Source of the DNA: Paenibacillus sp. FJAT-26967
GTDB taxonomy: Bacteria > Bacillota > Bacilli > Paenibacillales > NBRC-103111
Direction: 5' to 3'
NCBI RefSeq assembly: GCF_001541095.1
Contig: NZ_LMXH01000008.1
Location: 1 to 64,000, forward strand
Length of the DNA stretch: 64,000 bases
Position 1 is the first letter of the stretch; each line of letters opens with the position of its first letter. Below are positions 19,516-29,440 of the stretch, one piece after another. The notes beneath the pieces are model-generated. The model was not told the DNA's origin. It did not search any database and was given only the letters and a program-made list of their open reading frames with translations. The translations under genes were made by a program, and so were the position numbers.

Positions 19516-21399
19516 ATGGTATCCGTATTTTCACAATATGCCTGGCTCATCCCTGTATTTCCCCTGCTTGCCTTTGTACTACTGGCGGCAGCCGGAAGCA
19601 AAGCCCGCACAGCCGGCCCCTACGCAGGAATTGCTGCTATACTTGCATCCTTTATTATGGCACTGCTGGTTTGTATCGAAAGGCTTGACAGTGGTGCGCA
19701 GAATTATATCCGGGATGGTTTCAAGTGGCTTCAGGTCGGAGATTTCACACTGAGCATGGGCTTCGAAGTGAGCAACCTGAATGCCGTCATGCTGCTGATT
19801 GTTACGTTAGTCAGTCTGCTCGTCCATATATACTCCCTCGGGTATATGAAAACAGATGAACGAATTCACGTATTCTTCAGTTATATCGCGCTCTTTTCAT
19901 TCGCTATGTTGGGCCTTGTGCTATCTGTTAATATGGTGCAATTTTACCTGTTCTGGGAGTTGGTCGGGGTCTGCTCCTTCCTGCTCGTCGGTTTCTGGTA
20001 CAGTAAGCCAGAGGCTAAGGCAGCCGCCAAGAAAGCGTTTCTCGTGACGCGGATCGGGGATCTGGGCCTCTTCATTGGTATTCTGCTGCTGTTCTGGAGC
20101 ATGCCGGGTCATGCACTCGATTTCGCCTCGATTCAAGCGGCCTTTGCATCCGGAGGGATTCCGGCGGAGACAACGACCTGGATCGCCGTGTTGTTCTTCA
20201 TCGGAGCTATCGGCAAATCAGGCCAATTCCCGCTTCATACTTGGCTGCCTGATGCGATGGAAGGGCCTACACCGATCAGTGCCCTTATCCATGCGGCTAC
20301 AATGGTAGCAGCCGGTGTGTACCTCGTCGCACGCAACTTTGATATCTTCCTGGCATCGGATACCGCTATGCAGATCGTCGCCTACGTAGGCGGATTTACC
20401 GCTATTTTTGCCGCGACTATTGCCATAGCCCAGAGCGACATCAAGCGGATTTTAGCTTATTCCACAATTAGCCAGCTTGGCTATATGATGATGGCGCTTG
20501 GAGTCAGCGATACTTACACAGCCGGGATTTTTCATTTGCTGACGCATGCATTCTTTAAGGCGTTACTCTTCCTTGGAGCGGGAAGCGTAATTCATGCCAT
20601 ACATACACAGAATATCCATGAGATGGGCGGCCTCGGTAAACGAATGAAGATTACGGCATGGACATTCGCTGTCGGTGCTCTGGCTCTTTCGGGCATCCCG
20701 CCATTCTCGGGGTTTTGGTCCAAAGATGCGATTCTCTCCGCAGCCTACGATAACAATCAGCTGCTATTCTGGATCGGCATTGTTACCGCATTTTTCACGG
20801 CCCTGTACATGGCACGCCTGTTCTTTCTGGTCTTCTGGAGAAAGGCGGAGACGGAGGCCGGACAGTCCGCTCACGAATCTCCCTCTACGATGACAGTACC
20901 TCTGCTAGTCCTGGCTGTTCCTGCTGCACTCGCGGGTTTCTTGTATACGCCTTGGAACGAAGGGTTCGGAAGCTGGCTGAGCGGGGTCGATCAACAGCAC
21001 AAAATACACCTGTTCGTGATGCTCCTATCCTCGTTTGCGGGAATTCTGGGTATAATGGTCGGCTATATTCTTTATGCGAAGAACGCTATCGCGAAGGATC
21101 CTTTGCAAGCTAAATTACCGATGCTGTATACCCTTCTTGAGCGTAAGTATTATGTTGATGAGATCTACCGTTACTTCATTATCATTCCGTTCTACGGAAT
21201 CGGAGCGGTACTGAAGACCATTGATACATATATCGTTGGCGGAACGGTACGACTCGTAACGGCTGCCGCATTCGGATTTGGTCAAACCAGTACGCGGATG
21301 CAGAATGGCCAGGTACAGACCTATGGTCTTATAACGCTGCTGGGCCTCCTGATTCTGATACTTGCAGTGGCAGGAAGGAGGTTCATTGATGTCGGATAA
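19516..21399 (+). CDS. nuoL: complex I subunit L
   Basis: A 627-aa antiporter-like proton-pumping subunit. It has FYLFWELVGVCSFLLVGFW, the HTWLPDAMEGPTPISALIHAATMV channel motif with the key lysine and histidines, and the long C-terminal region that carries the lateral helix. GAAGGAGGAAG lies upstream. It overlaps nuoM by 11 bp. Confidence 0.95.
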   Translation: MVSVFSQYAWLIPVFPLLAFVLLAAAGSKARTAGPYAGIAAILASFIMALLVCIERLDSGAQNYIRDGFKWLQVGDFTLSMGFEVSNLNAVMLLIVTLVSLLVHIYSLGYMKTDERIHVFFSYIALFSFAMLGLVLSVNMVQFYLFWELVGVCSFLLVGFWYSKPEAKAAAKKAFLVTRIGDLGLFIGILLLFWSMPGHALDFASIQAAFASGGIPAETTTWIAVLFFIGAIGKSGQFPLHTWLPDAMEGPTPISALIHAATMVAAGVYLVARNFDIFLASDTAMQIVAYVGGFTAIFAATIAIAQSDIKRILAYSTISQLGYMMMALGVSDTYTAGIFHLLTHAFFKALLFLGAGSVIHAIHTQNIHEMGGLGKRMKITAWTFAVGALALSGIPPFSGFWSKDAILSAAYDNNQLLFWIGIVTAFFTALYMARLFFLVFWRKAETEAGQSAHESPSTMTVPLLVLAVPAALAGFLYTPWNEGFGSWLSGVDQQHKIHLFVMLLSSFAGILGIMVGYILYAKNAIAKDPLQAKLPMLYTLLERKYYVDEIYRYFIIIPFYGIGAVLKTIDTYIVGGTVRLVTAAAFGFGQTSTRMQNGQVQTYGLITLLGLLILILAVAGRRFIDVG

Positions 21400-23017
21400 T
21401 CTGCTTAGTCTGATTGTATTTTCTCCGCTTATTGGGATTATTGTTCTTCTTTTCCTACCGAAAGACCGGAAGGTAATCCTGCAAAAAGTCGGAATCGCGG
21501 CGACGGTGCTCCCGCTTCTTCTGAGCGTCTGGTTATATGCGGCATATGTCACTCAAAATTCGGGGATGCAGTTCAAGCAGCAATTCGACTGGATCACGAT
21601 TCCGCTTAATAAGGAAGGTGTGGAGGGTCTTACGAATTTTTACTGGACCATTCCGTATCACCTATCCGTAGACGGCTTGTCGATGCCGCTCGTATTTTTG
21701 TCCGCCCTTATTTTTACCATGGCTGCGCTTGCGTCTATCTACATCAAGAAAAGATGGAAGGCATACTTCATCTGGCTTCTGCTGCTTGAGGTAGGTGTAC
21801 TCGGGGTCTTTACCTCTCAGGATCTCGTCTTATTCTTCTTATTCTTCGAAATCACCCTCGTTCCGATGTTTTTCCTGATTGGAATCTGGGGCAATATAGA
21901 CCGCGAAAAAGCCGCGAACCGTTTCCTGATCTATAATGGGTTAGGTTCCGCAATCATGCTGATTGTCTTTGCTATTTTGATTTCCACTGCGGGTATTTCC
22001 CAAGAAATCGCTGACAATAGTCTGACGGTTTCATACAGCGGAGATATTCAGAATATAACGCGCAATCTGCTGCAGGATTCGGAATCGCTGGTGAATCAGG
22101 CATCGGGGGATCCGCAGAATCAGAATCCCTTTTATCTTAGCGACGCGATGAAAACAACACTATTCTTGCTGCTGCTTGCTGCATTTGGAATCAAACTGCC
22201 CATCTTCCCGTTCCATACTTGGATGCTCAAAGTTCATACAGAGGCACCGCCTTCTGTCGTGATGATTCATTCAGGTATTCTGCTCAAAATGGGTGCGTAC
22301 GGTCTGATCCGTTTCGGTGTGCTGCTGTTCCCGGCAGAGGCTTTGCAGTGGGCTTGGATCCTTGCCCTGCTTGGTGTAATCAACATTCTTTATGGAGCGA
22401 TACTGGCTTTTATGCAAAAAGAGTTCCGGCTCGTGCTGGCATACTCCAGCATCAGCCATATGGGGATTGTGCTGCTCGGCCTGGCTGCTTTCAATCCGAT
22501 CGGCATGCAGGGAGCGGTTTTCCAGATGATCTCACACGGCTTGATCTCAGCACTCATGTTCCTGCTTGTCGGCAGTATATACGAGCGGACTTCAACGACG
22601 GAACTGGATAAGCTCGGCGGTCTAGCTAAATCCATGCCATTCCTTAGCGCTGTGCTGCTGATTGGGGGTCTGGCTTCACTGGGGCTGCCCGGATTATCAG
22701 GGTTTGTCAGTGAATTGCTTGCTTTCCTCGGCTTGTTTGGATCAGCGCGCACACTCGCCGTTATTGGGGCGGTTGGCATCATACTGACAGCTGCTTATGT
22801 GCTGAGGGGGATTATGAAAATTACGTATGGACCTATTCGGGATAAGCACCTCGGTTTACCTGACGCCAAATGGATCGAGGCTGTGCCGATGATTACGCTT
22901 GTTGCTTTTATTTTGCTGCTCGGTGTGTATCCGGCTGTACTCAGTGAACCTCTGCAGCAGACCGTAAACGGGTTCGATCGTATGATTCACAGTATAGCCG
23001 GGAAGGTGGGGGGGTAG
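21389..23017 (+). CDS. nuoM: complex I subunit M
   Basis: A 542-aa antiporter-like subunit. It shows FFLFFEITLVPMFFLIGIWG and the channel motif FPFHTWMLKVHTEAPPSVVMI. AAGGAGG (21373-21381 region) selects the ATG at 21389. A hydrophilic insert near residues 205-250 (DSESLVNQASGDPQNQNP) is longer than in E. coli. Confidence 0.95.
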   Translation: MSDNLLSLIVFSPLIGIIVLLFLPKDRKVILQKVGIAATVLPLLLSVWLYAAYVTQNSGMQFKQQFDWITIPLNKEGVEGLTNFYWTIPYHLSVDGLSMPLVFLSALIFTMAALASIYIKKRWKAYFIWLLLLEVGVLGVFTSQDLVLFFLFFEITLVPMFFLIGIWGNIDREKAANRFLIYNGLGSAIMLIVFAILISTAGISQEIADNSLTVSYSGDIQNITRNLLQDSESLVNQASGDPQNQNPFYLSDAMKTTLFLLLLAAFGIKLPIFPFHTWMLKVHTEAPPSVVMIHSGILLKMGAYGLIRFGVLLFPAEALQWAWILALLGVINILYGAILAFMQKEFRLVLAYSSISHMGIVLLGLAAFNPIGMQGAVFQMISHGLISALMFLLVGSIYERTSTTELDKLGGLAKSMPFLSAVLLIGGLASLGLPGLSGFVSELLAFLGLFGSARTLAVIGAVGIILTAAYVLRGIMKITYGPIRDKHLGLPDAKWIEAVPMITLVAFILLLGVYPAVLSEPLQQTVNGFDRMIHSIAGKVGG

Positions 23018-23020
23018 ACC

Positions 23021-24535
23021 GTGGGACCGATTAGACTGCATTTGCAGGACTTGACGCACTTGCTACCGGAGATCACGCTTGTGGTCACTGCGGTACTACT
23101 TACCGTGATTGACCTGCTGCTGCCGAAGAAGATCGACCGCAAACTGATCGGGTGGCTGTCTTTGGCGGGTATAGCCGTCTCTATCGGATTTGTCAGCATG
23201 CAGATGAATCCTGCACAGGCTGTAAGCCTGCTGAACGGCAGCTACCGTATTGATGATTTTGGTAACTTGCTTAAGCTTGTATTTCTGGGAGGCACTGCCC
23301 TTATAACGCTCATGAGTCTGGGCAGTGTAGAAGAGAAAGACATCCCGCACATAGGAGAATATTATTATTTCCTGCTGCCGGCTGTGCTTGGAGCCATGAT
23401 TATGGCCTCATCCTCTGACTTAATCACATTGTTCGTCGGTTTGGAGCTGCTCAGTATTACCTCTTACGTCATGGTTGCCATGAAGAAAAAGGATACAAAA
23501 TCTAATGAAGCCGCATTTAAGTATGTTGTACTAGGCGGCATCTCGTCGGCCATCATTCTATACGGTATGTCCTTCCTGTATGGAATGTCGGGTTCGACGA
23601 ACCTTGCAGTCATCCAGCAAGCGATCATATCGGGCTATTCGGATTACAAACCTCTGCTTTATGTGGCGGTGTTCCTGCTGCTGGCGGGCTTCGGCTTTAA
23701 GATAGCGGCTGCTCCTTTTCATTCGTGGGCGCCTGATGTTTATCAGGGTGCTCCTACACCGATCACCGCGTTTTTGGCGGTTGTGTCCAAAGGGGCTGCT
23801 TTTGCGATTTTGTTCCGCGTGTTTTACGCGCTGTTTGCCCTTGGTCAATTTCCGGAGGACCAGCTGACAGAAGATGTGTTCCTGGCGTTATCAGTCGTAG
23901 CTGCCGCCGCCATGATTGTGGGGAATACCGCTGCTCTGCGCCAGAGGAATGTCAAACGATTGTTGGCTTATTCCGGTGTGGCGAATGCCGGTTATCTGCT
24001 CGTACCGCTCGCGGTTCATATCAACTTGGTGCAAGTGGATAATTTCTCTAAGTTCCTGTTCTATTTAATCGCTTATCTGCTGATGAATATCGGGCTATTC
24101 GCTGTCCTGATAGTAATTGAGAAATCCATGGGGGATACTGATCTTAAAGGCTTTTCAGGCTTATACTACCGTGCGCCGTTTACGGCGGTCGCTACAATTC
24201 TGCTCATTCTTTCCCTTACGGGAATACCGGTATCCGCCGGCTTTTTCGGTAAATTGTATCTTCTCATCGGAACCATGCAGGCGCATATGTACTGGCTTGG
24301 CGGTGTGATGATCATAACGGCTGTTCTATCCTTTTACTATTACTTCGGATTAATCCGTCAGATGTTCATGCGCGTTGACTCGGAAGACAGGCCGATTCGA
24401 ATCACCGCTCCCCTTGGTATTGTGATCTGGTTCTGTGCAGGAATCAGTCTGGCGCTTGGTATTTTACCAGGACTTTTGCTCCGTTATATCGATTCTATTT
24501 TTAGTTTGACTAGAGACCTCCTAATCCTGTCATAA
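23021..24535 (+). CDS. nuoN: complex I subunit N
   Basis: A 504-aa antiporter-like subunit, the last of the operon. It has GLELLSITSYVMVAMKK and the channel motif AAPFHSWAPDVYQGAPTPITAF. The start is GTG at 23021 just after the nuoM stop, with a G-rich stretch as ribosome binding site. A terminator follows, and no nuoE, nuoF or nuoG appears on either side of the operon. Confidence 0.94.
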   Translation: MGPIRLHLQDLTHLLPEITLVVTAVLLTVIDLLLPKKIDRKLIGWLSLAGIAVSIGFVSMQMNPAQAVSLLNGSYRIDDFGNLLKLVFLGGTALITLMSLGSVEEKDIPHIGEYYYFLLPAVLGAMIMASSSDLITLFVGLELLSITSYVMVAMKKKDTKSNEAAFKYVVLGGISSAIILYGMSFLYGMSGSTNLAVIQQAIISGYSDYKPLLYVAVFLLLAGFGFKIAAAPFHSWAPDVYQGAPTPITAFLAVVSKGAAFAILFRVFYALFALGQFPEDQLTEDVFLALSVVAAAAMIVGNTAALRQRNVKRLLAYSGVANAGYLLVPLAVHINLVQVDNFSKFLFYLIAYLLMNIGLFAVLIVIEKSMGDTDLKGFSGLYYRAPFTAVATILLILSLTGIPVSAGFFGKLYLLIGTMQAHMYWLGGVMIITAVLSFYYYFGLIRQMFMRVDSEDRPIRITAPLGIVIWFCAGISLALGILPGLLLRYIDSIFSLTRDLLILS

Positions 24536-24549
24536 ATTTGATATAATAT

Positions 24550-24587
24550 AAGCTTCTCCGCTTTTTTATGAGCCGGGAGGCTTTTTT
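24550..24587 (+). terminator. terminator of the nuo operon
   Basis: AAGCTTCTCCGC (24550-24561) pairs with GCCGGGAGGCTT (24572-24583) with two wobbles and one mismatch, followed by six T. It begins 15 nt after nuoN. Confidence 0.85.
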
Positions 24588-24918
24588 CTTGTGTTTCCTG
24601 TATAGTAGAGGGTCTAGCTGTCTGTACAAAAGGAGTCCCTTGTCCGTCGCATTGCGAACAGCTGAACAACTATTGAATTCTGCAAAGCTGAATGTTAAGC
24701 CAGTTTCTAATGTTCCTACACAATGAAATTGCGATTGCCATAGCTGCAGCGGAAGTGCCGTCTGTCGTCATCCTTTCCATATTTACAGCATCTGAGCAGG
24801 TAAAGATCAATTTCAGTGACTTTGCTAACAGAAAAACGAGAAAATGGCAGAGGTTCGTTTTCCCGATTTGGCTGTAAATTTAGAAATTTTTTAAAAATGC
24901 CGAAAGAGGACTCTCCAA
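24588..24918 (+). other. 331-nt gap without a supported gene
   Basis: A 61-codon open frame (24692-24877) has no ribosome binding site and no recognisable motif, so I leave it out. An imperfect hairpin (GAAAAACGA near 24830, TCGTTTTC near 24858) lies about 60 nt before the subtilase gene. No clear promoter is visible. In Bacillus this interval carries ywmA/ywmB-type genes, which I do not find. Confidence 0.5.
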
Positions 24919-27471
24919 ATGAAACCAATATTACGATATAAATGGATGTACGGAATAATTGGCATGCTTGTAATCGTCTTGGGGCTGGGTACGTCCTATG
25001 CGAAGGCATACTCAGTGTCCAGCGATCCGATGCGTATCAAACAAACTTATTTGGATCAAATTCATATGGATCAAGCTTGGCCGGAGGCGGGGATGTCTGA
25101 GGAGCCGCTGATTGTGGCGGTGGTGGACACCGGTGTGGATCTCGACCACCCCGATTTGGAAGGGCGGCTCGTCCCGGGAACTAATTTGCTCAATCCCCAA
25201 GCTAAGCCTATGGACGATAACGGCCATGGAACGAATGTAGCGGGTGTAATTGCTGCCAAGATGAATAATGACAAGGGCATAGCGGGGATTGCGCCTAATG
25301 CCAGAATCATGCCGATCAAAGCACTCGAAGCGGATGGCACCGGCGGAGAAACGAAGCTGGGTGAAGGTATCCGCTATGCCGTCGACCACGGTGCGAAGAT
25401 CGTAGTGCTCTCCCTGGGCTTGAATAAATATTCAAGCTATATGGCGGGGACGGTCCGCTATGCCGAGGAGCGCGGGGTACTGTTAGTTGCCGCTTCAGGT
25501 AATGAGGGAGGCAGCGTGAAGTATCCGGCGGCCTACCCGACGGTATTGGCCGTAGGCGGCATGACCGCCGGAAGACAGGCGGATGTGCGGTCGAACTACG
25601 GGCCCGATCTAGATCTTGTAGCGCCTTGGAGCGTATATACCACTGCAAGGGGCGGAGGCTATGAGAACAAGGAGGGGACTTCCATGGCGGCTCCTCAGGT
25701 TGCCGGGGCTGCGGCCCTTCTGTGGGGCAAATTCTCTTACCTGGAGCCGTGGCAAGTTCGCGAGATGATCAAGCAAACGGCTGAAGATCTGGGTCAGACC
25801 GGATGGGATGCTGCGACCGGATATGGTCTTCTCCGCGCGGACCGTTTGCTCAAGGAATCTCTGCTGGGTGATCGGTTTGAGCCGAATGACGAGAGAAACC
25901 AAGCCCGCATGCTGCCCGTCCACACGATGGTCCATGCAGATTTCAGCTCGGGAGCGGACATAGATTGGTATAAGATTGACAGCCCCTATGACGGGTATGT
26001 GAAACTTGTTGTAAAGTCAAGTGACGCTAGTCCTGTTTCTATTCGTCACATTCAGGATAATAAAGAGGCAGAAGATGTTTTTATCACGGACCCTAAAAGC
26101 CGGACGGTTACTCTTCCTGTTAAGAAGGGAATAAATGAGATTTCTCTACGTCTGTCGGATCCAAATGAAGTGCAGCCGATAACGTATTCTGTGCAGACGG
26201 AGTTTCTGATTTATTCAGATGCTTTTGAAGATAATGACAAGCAATACAAGGCATCTGCGCTGCCCGCGAGAAGCCAAGTTGTGAAGGGCACGTTTCATCA
26301 AGAGAATGATCAGGATTGGTTTGTGATTTCTTTCGATAAATCGGGGACTCTGCGCTTGAAAACTTCCGTGGATACAGCTAGAATAGACCCGGTAGTATTG
26401 ATTCAGAAAAAGGGAGAAAAATCGACAACGTTTGATCAATTTGGAGAAGGAACGACCGAAGTGACTTCTCTCCTGAATATAATGCCCGGGGAATATTATA
26501 TCCGGATCAGCAATGTGAAGGATAATACGCAACCGGTCATGGGAGAGTATACGCTTGAGGTCGATTACACGCCTAAACTGATTGACCCGAATGAACCTAA
26601 TGACAAGCCGTACCAGGCTGCTACACTGGCCTTGCATGTAGATCATCCCGGCGTAATCGACTCTGCACGTGACGTGGATTGGTTTCAGTTCACACTTGAG
26701 CAGGAAAGTCTCGTACAATTGAATCTCAGATTACCTCAATTCGGTGGCGATGCTTCCTTTAAGCTATACGATCATGCTCTGGGGGGAATCGGCAGCGAAA
26801 GCACGAAGGGTATGGCGGGCAACTTTATACTCGAACGGCGCTTGCCGGCGGGTTTGTATTACATCAAACTGCAAAGTGAGCAGACCGCAACCGAGATTAT
26901 GTATGAACTGAATGCAAGCACGATGCCGCTTGTCGCCGGATTTTCAGATATTCATGGGCATTGGGCTGAGAATGCGATTGCCGATCTGGCCCGTGATCAG
27001 GTTGTTGGCGGGGGCGAAAGCTACCGGTTTGAACCGGATCAGCCCATTACACGTGCGGAAGCTGCAGTGATGCTGAGCAACGGATTTCGTCTGGAAAGAA
27101 TTAAACCGGCGGAATACCCGGACGTCAGTAAAAGCCATTGGGCGTATCATGCCATCGCCAAAACGACGCTGGCCGGATACATGGACGGATATGAGGATGG
27201 GCACTTTCGTCCGGATCAGCCTCTGACCCGAATGGAGATGACTCGGGTTCTTGCGAATGCGATGGGAATGGCCGGCAAGTACCGCGGCCGGTCTCCTTAC
27301 CGCGATGTAGCGGATGATTATTGGGGGGTTGGCATTCTCAAGCAGATGGCCTTGGACAACTGGATTCGCGGGTTTCCTGACGGGACCTACCGACCAGACG
27401 TGAAGGCCACCCGAGCGGAATTTGCAGCCCTATTGTCCCGGTTTACGCATTCGGTAGGGAAGAAGAGGTAG
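24919..27471 (+). CDS. S-layer-anchored subtilisin-like serine protease (S8 + PPC repeats + SLH)
   Basis: An 850-aa exported protease. Signal peptide is residues 1-30. The S8 domain has the catalytic triad Asp70 (VVDTGVD), His103 (GHGTNVAG) and Ser255 (GTSMAAPQ), and oxyanion Asn195. Three PPC-like beta-sandwich repeats follow (about 315-440, 434-545, 555-665), each with an ExND and a D-DW signature. Three SLH domains end the protein (674-850; TRAE or TRME motifs), which should bind pyruvylated SCWP made by csaB. No classical pro-domain is evident between the signal peptide and the catalytic core. Likely role: maturation or turnover of surface proteins (inference). It stands alone, 4 nt before ywzB. 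Confidence 0.9.
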   Translation: MKPILRYKWMYGIIGMLVIVLGLGTSYAKAYSVSSDPMRIKQTYLDQIHMDQAWPEAGMSEEPLIVAVVDTGVDLDHPDLEGRLVPGTNLLNPQAKPMDDNGHGTNVAGVIAAKMNNDKGIAGIAPNARIMPIKALEADGTGGETKLGEGIRYAVDHGAKIVVLSLGLNKYSSYMAGTVRYAEERGVLLVAASGNEGGSVKYPAAYPTVLAVGGMTAGRQADVRSNYGPDLDLVAPWSVYTTARGGGYENKEGTSMAAPQVAGAAALLWGKFSYLEPWQVREMIKQTAEDLGQTGWDAATGYGLLRADRLLKESLLGDRFEPNDERNQARMLPVHTMVHADFSSGADIDWYKIDSPYDGYVKLVVKSSDASPVSIRHIQDNKEAEDVFITDPKSRTVTLPVKKGINEISLRLSDPNEVQPITYSVQTEFLIYSDAFEDNDKQYKASALPARSQVVKGTFHQENDQDWFVISFDKSGTLRLKTSVDTARIDPVVLIQKKGEKSTTFDQFGEGTTEVTSLLNIMPGEYYIRISNVKDNTQPVMGEYTLEVDYTPKLIDPNEPNDKPYQAATLALHVDHPGVIDSARDVDWFQFTLEQESLVQLNLRLPQFGGDASFKLYDHALGGIGSESTKGMAGNFILERRLPAGLYYIKLQSEQTATEIMYELNASTMPLVAGFSDIHGHWAENAIADLARDQVVGGGESYRFEPDQPITRAEAAVMLSNGFRLERIKPAEYPDVSKSHWAYHAIAKTTLAGYMDGYEDGHFRPDQPLTRMEMTRVLANAMGMAGKYRGRSPYRDVADDYWGVGILKQMALDNWIRGFPDGTYRPDVKATRAEFAALLSRFTHSVGKKR

Positions 27472-27475
27472 ATTC

Positions 27476-27727
27476 ATGTCGAATTTCGAACAATTAACGA
27501 ATGAAGTACCGCAGATGCCATTGATTAACATCTTGGTTTATCTGATTGCTGTCGCCTTGTCTTGGTGGGCGCTCCAGGAATTTCGCTTTGACGTCCTGCT
27601 CAAGCGTCCCCGAAGCGCCCCGGCCAAAATGCTGCAAATCTTTATGTCCATCGGACTTGGGTATTTGGTCGCAAGTTTTTTCTTGAAATACCTGGAGTGG
27701 TCTGTAGGATTAAACGGAATTTTTTAA
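27476..27727 (+). CDS. ywzB: YwzB family membrane protein (DUF1146)
   Basis: An 83-aa protein with two transmembrane helices (about residues 17-34 and 52-70) and the loop WWALQEFRFDVLLKRPRS typical of the DUF1146/YwzB family. Function unknown. It lies just upstream of murA, as in Bacillus, and starts 4 nt after the subtilase stop, with AAGAAGAGGTAG as ribosome binding site. Confidence 0.8.
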   Translation: MSNFEQLTNEVPQMPLINILVYLIAVALSWWALQEFRFDVLLKRPRSAPAKMLQIFMSIGLGYLVASFFLKYLEWSVGLNGIF

Positions 27728-27748
27728 CATTTTGTCGAATAACATCAC

Positions 27749-27870
27749 GTTTACTTGTAAACAATGGTAGTACAACGGTGCCAAACTGAGAACCCACTGC
27801 GAATAGTATGAAATGTTGTGCGTTCATGACACATAGACGGATTGTCACGTAACAGGGAAAGATCAATAAT
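27749..27870 (+). promoter_or_regulatory. murA upstream region: palindrome and promoter
   Basis: GTTTAC-TT-GTAAAC (27749-27762) is a perfect inverted repeat that may be an operator. Further down, TTGTCA (27842-27847), 17-bp spacer, AATAAT (27865-27870) makes a good sigma-A promoter 22 nt before murA. Confidence 0.55.
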
Positions 27871-27892
27871 ATAAAGACGCGGAGGGACCGAG

Positions 27893-29221
27893 ATGAGCAA
27901 AATTATCGTCCGCGGTGGCCGTAAATTAGCCGGAAGGGTAAAAGTTAACGGCGCCAAGAATGCCGTACTCCCCATCATTGCGGCCTCAATTTTAGCTGCG
28001 GAAGGAGAAAGCGTGATACATGACGCTCCTCCGCTTGACGATGTACTGGTAATTAACAAGGTACTGGAGAGCCTGGGTTTACAGCTCAGCTATGATAATC
28101 AAAGTGTTCGTGTGAATGCCGAAACGATCCACACCTGTGAGGCATCCTATGAGCTTGTCCGCAAAATGAGGGCTTCTTTCCTTGTGATGGGACCACTTTT
28201 GGCCCGTATGGGCAAAGCGCGTATTTCTCTTCCAGGAGGCTGTGCCATCGGGACGCGCCCAATCGATCAGCATCTCAAAGGCTTTGAAGCCATGGGTGCG
28301 GAAATTGAGCTGGGACAGGGTTATATCGAAGCACGGGTAAACAATCGTTTAAAAGGCGCCAAAATCTATCTGGACGTAGCCAGTGTGGGTGCAACAGAGA
28401 ACATTATGATGGCTGCCGCTCTTGCTGAGGGAACGACGGTCATCGAGAATGCGGCTAAAGAGCCGGAAATCGTTGACTTGGCCAATTACCTGAATGCCAT
28501 GGGCGCCATTGTCCGTGGAGCGGGAACGGGTGTCATCCGCATTGAGGGTGTCGAGAAGATGAAGGGCGCGGTACATACCGTCATTCCGGACCGCATTGAA
28601 GCGGGTACTTATATGATTGCCGCCGCTATTACTCAAAGTGAGCTTTATGTAGAAGGAGCGATTGGAGATCACCTTCGTCCGGTCGTCTCCAAGCTTCAGG
28701 AAATGGGAGTCAGCGTCGAAGAAGACGAGAACGGGATTATGGTGCGTGCTGATAAACCGCTGCGTGCAGCAGATATCAAGACGCTTCCCTACCCGGGCTT
28801 CCCGACTGATATGCAGTCTCAGATGATGGCACTGCAGCTCGTTGTTGACGGAACCAGCCTGGTAACGGAGACGGTGTTCGAGAACCGTTTCATGCATGTG
28901 GATGAGTTCATGCTGATGAACGCCTCTATCAAAGTGGACGGCCGTACAGCGGTTGTCAGCGGAAGCAACAAGCTTAGAGGCGCCAAAGTGTGCGCAACCG
29001 ACCTTCGTGCAGGCGCAGCCTTGATTCTGGCCGCACTTGTTGCAGAAGGGGAGACGGAAATAACCGGTCTGCATCATATTGATCGGGGTTACGTGGACAT
29101 CGCTTCCGCTCTGCGTTCCGTGGGAGCGGATATATACCGGGTAGCACCGCAGGAAGAACAGCAGACGCAGGAACAGACGCAGGAAATCGGAATGTTTGCG
29201 GTCCAGCCTACTTGGGCCTAA
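27893..29221 (+). CDS. murA: UDP-N-acetylglucosamine 1-carboxyvinyltransferase
   Basis: A 442-aa EPSP-synthase-fold enzyme that transfers enolpyruvate from PEP to UDP-GlcNAc, the first committed step of peptidoglycan synthesis. Lys22 and Asn23 are in NGAKNAVLP; the active-site Cys117 (target of fosfomycin) is in [12 protein letters not shown]. The C-terminus carries a Gln/Glu-rich tail of about 25 residues beyond the usual end. Position before spoIID corresponds to murAA of Bacillus. CGGAGGG precedes the ATG. Confidence 0.95.
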   Translation: MSKIIVRGGRKLAGRVKVNGAKNAVLPIIAASILAAEGESVIHDAPPLDDVLVINKVLESLGLQLSYDNQSVRVNAETIHTCEASYELVRKMRASFLVMGPLLARMGKARISLPGGCAIGTRPIDQHLKGFEAMGAEIELGQGYIEARVNNRLKGAKIYLDVASVGATENIMMAAALAEGTTVIENAAKEPEIVDLANYLNAMGAIVRGAGTGVIRIEGVEKMKGAVHTVIPDRIEAGTYMIAAAITQSELYVEGAIGDHLRPVVSKLQEMGVSVEEDENGIMVRADKPLRAADIKTLPYPGFPTDMQSQMMALQLVVDGTSLVTETVFENRFMHVDEFMLMNASIKVDGRTAVVSGSNKLRGAKVCATDLRAGAALILAALVAEGETEITGLHHIDRGYVDIASALRSVGADIYRVAPQEEQQTQEQTQEIGMFAVQPTWA

Positions 29222-29259
29222 TTCATTCGGATAGCGCGAAACTATAGCAAATCAGGTAC

Positions 29260-29302
29260 AGAACGAAGCCGGCCCTTCACTCAGAGGGGCCGGCTTCGTT
29301 CT
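29260..29302 (+). terminator. hairpin terminator after murA
   Basis: AGAACGAAGCCGGCCC (29260-29275) is perfectly complementary to GGGCCGGCTTCGTTCT (29287-29302), a 16-bp GC-rich stem. The following tract is T-rich but interrupted (ATTCTATT). The 3' arm overlaps the presumed sigma-E -35 of spoIID. Confidence 0.8.
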
Positions 29303-29327
29303 ATTCTATTAATCTGCCTCATAAAAT
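29298..29327 (+). promoter_or_regulatory. candidate sigma-E promoter of spoIID
   Basis: GTTCTATT (29298-29305), 14-bp spacer, CATAAAAT (29320-29327). The -10 fits the sigma-E CATA(N)3T pattern and the -35 fits partly. spoIID is a known mother-cell sigma-E gene. The leader would be about 105 nt. Confidence 0.5.
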
Positions 29328-29440
29328 GAAAGTAATCCCGCTCCGGCAGGTAGGCGATGAGAATGAAGAAGAAGGGCAACCCTGTTAGTTCTAATCATGC
29401 CTGACAGTCTGCTTGGAACGGACATTTCGGAGGCGCTTCT

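Noticed and set aside
24692-24877. 61-codon plus-strand frame before the subtilase
   Set aside because: No ribosome binding site, no motif, unusual composition.
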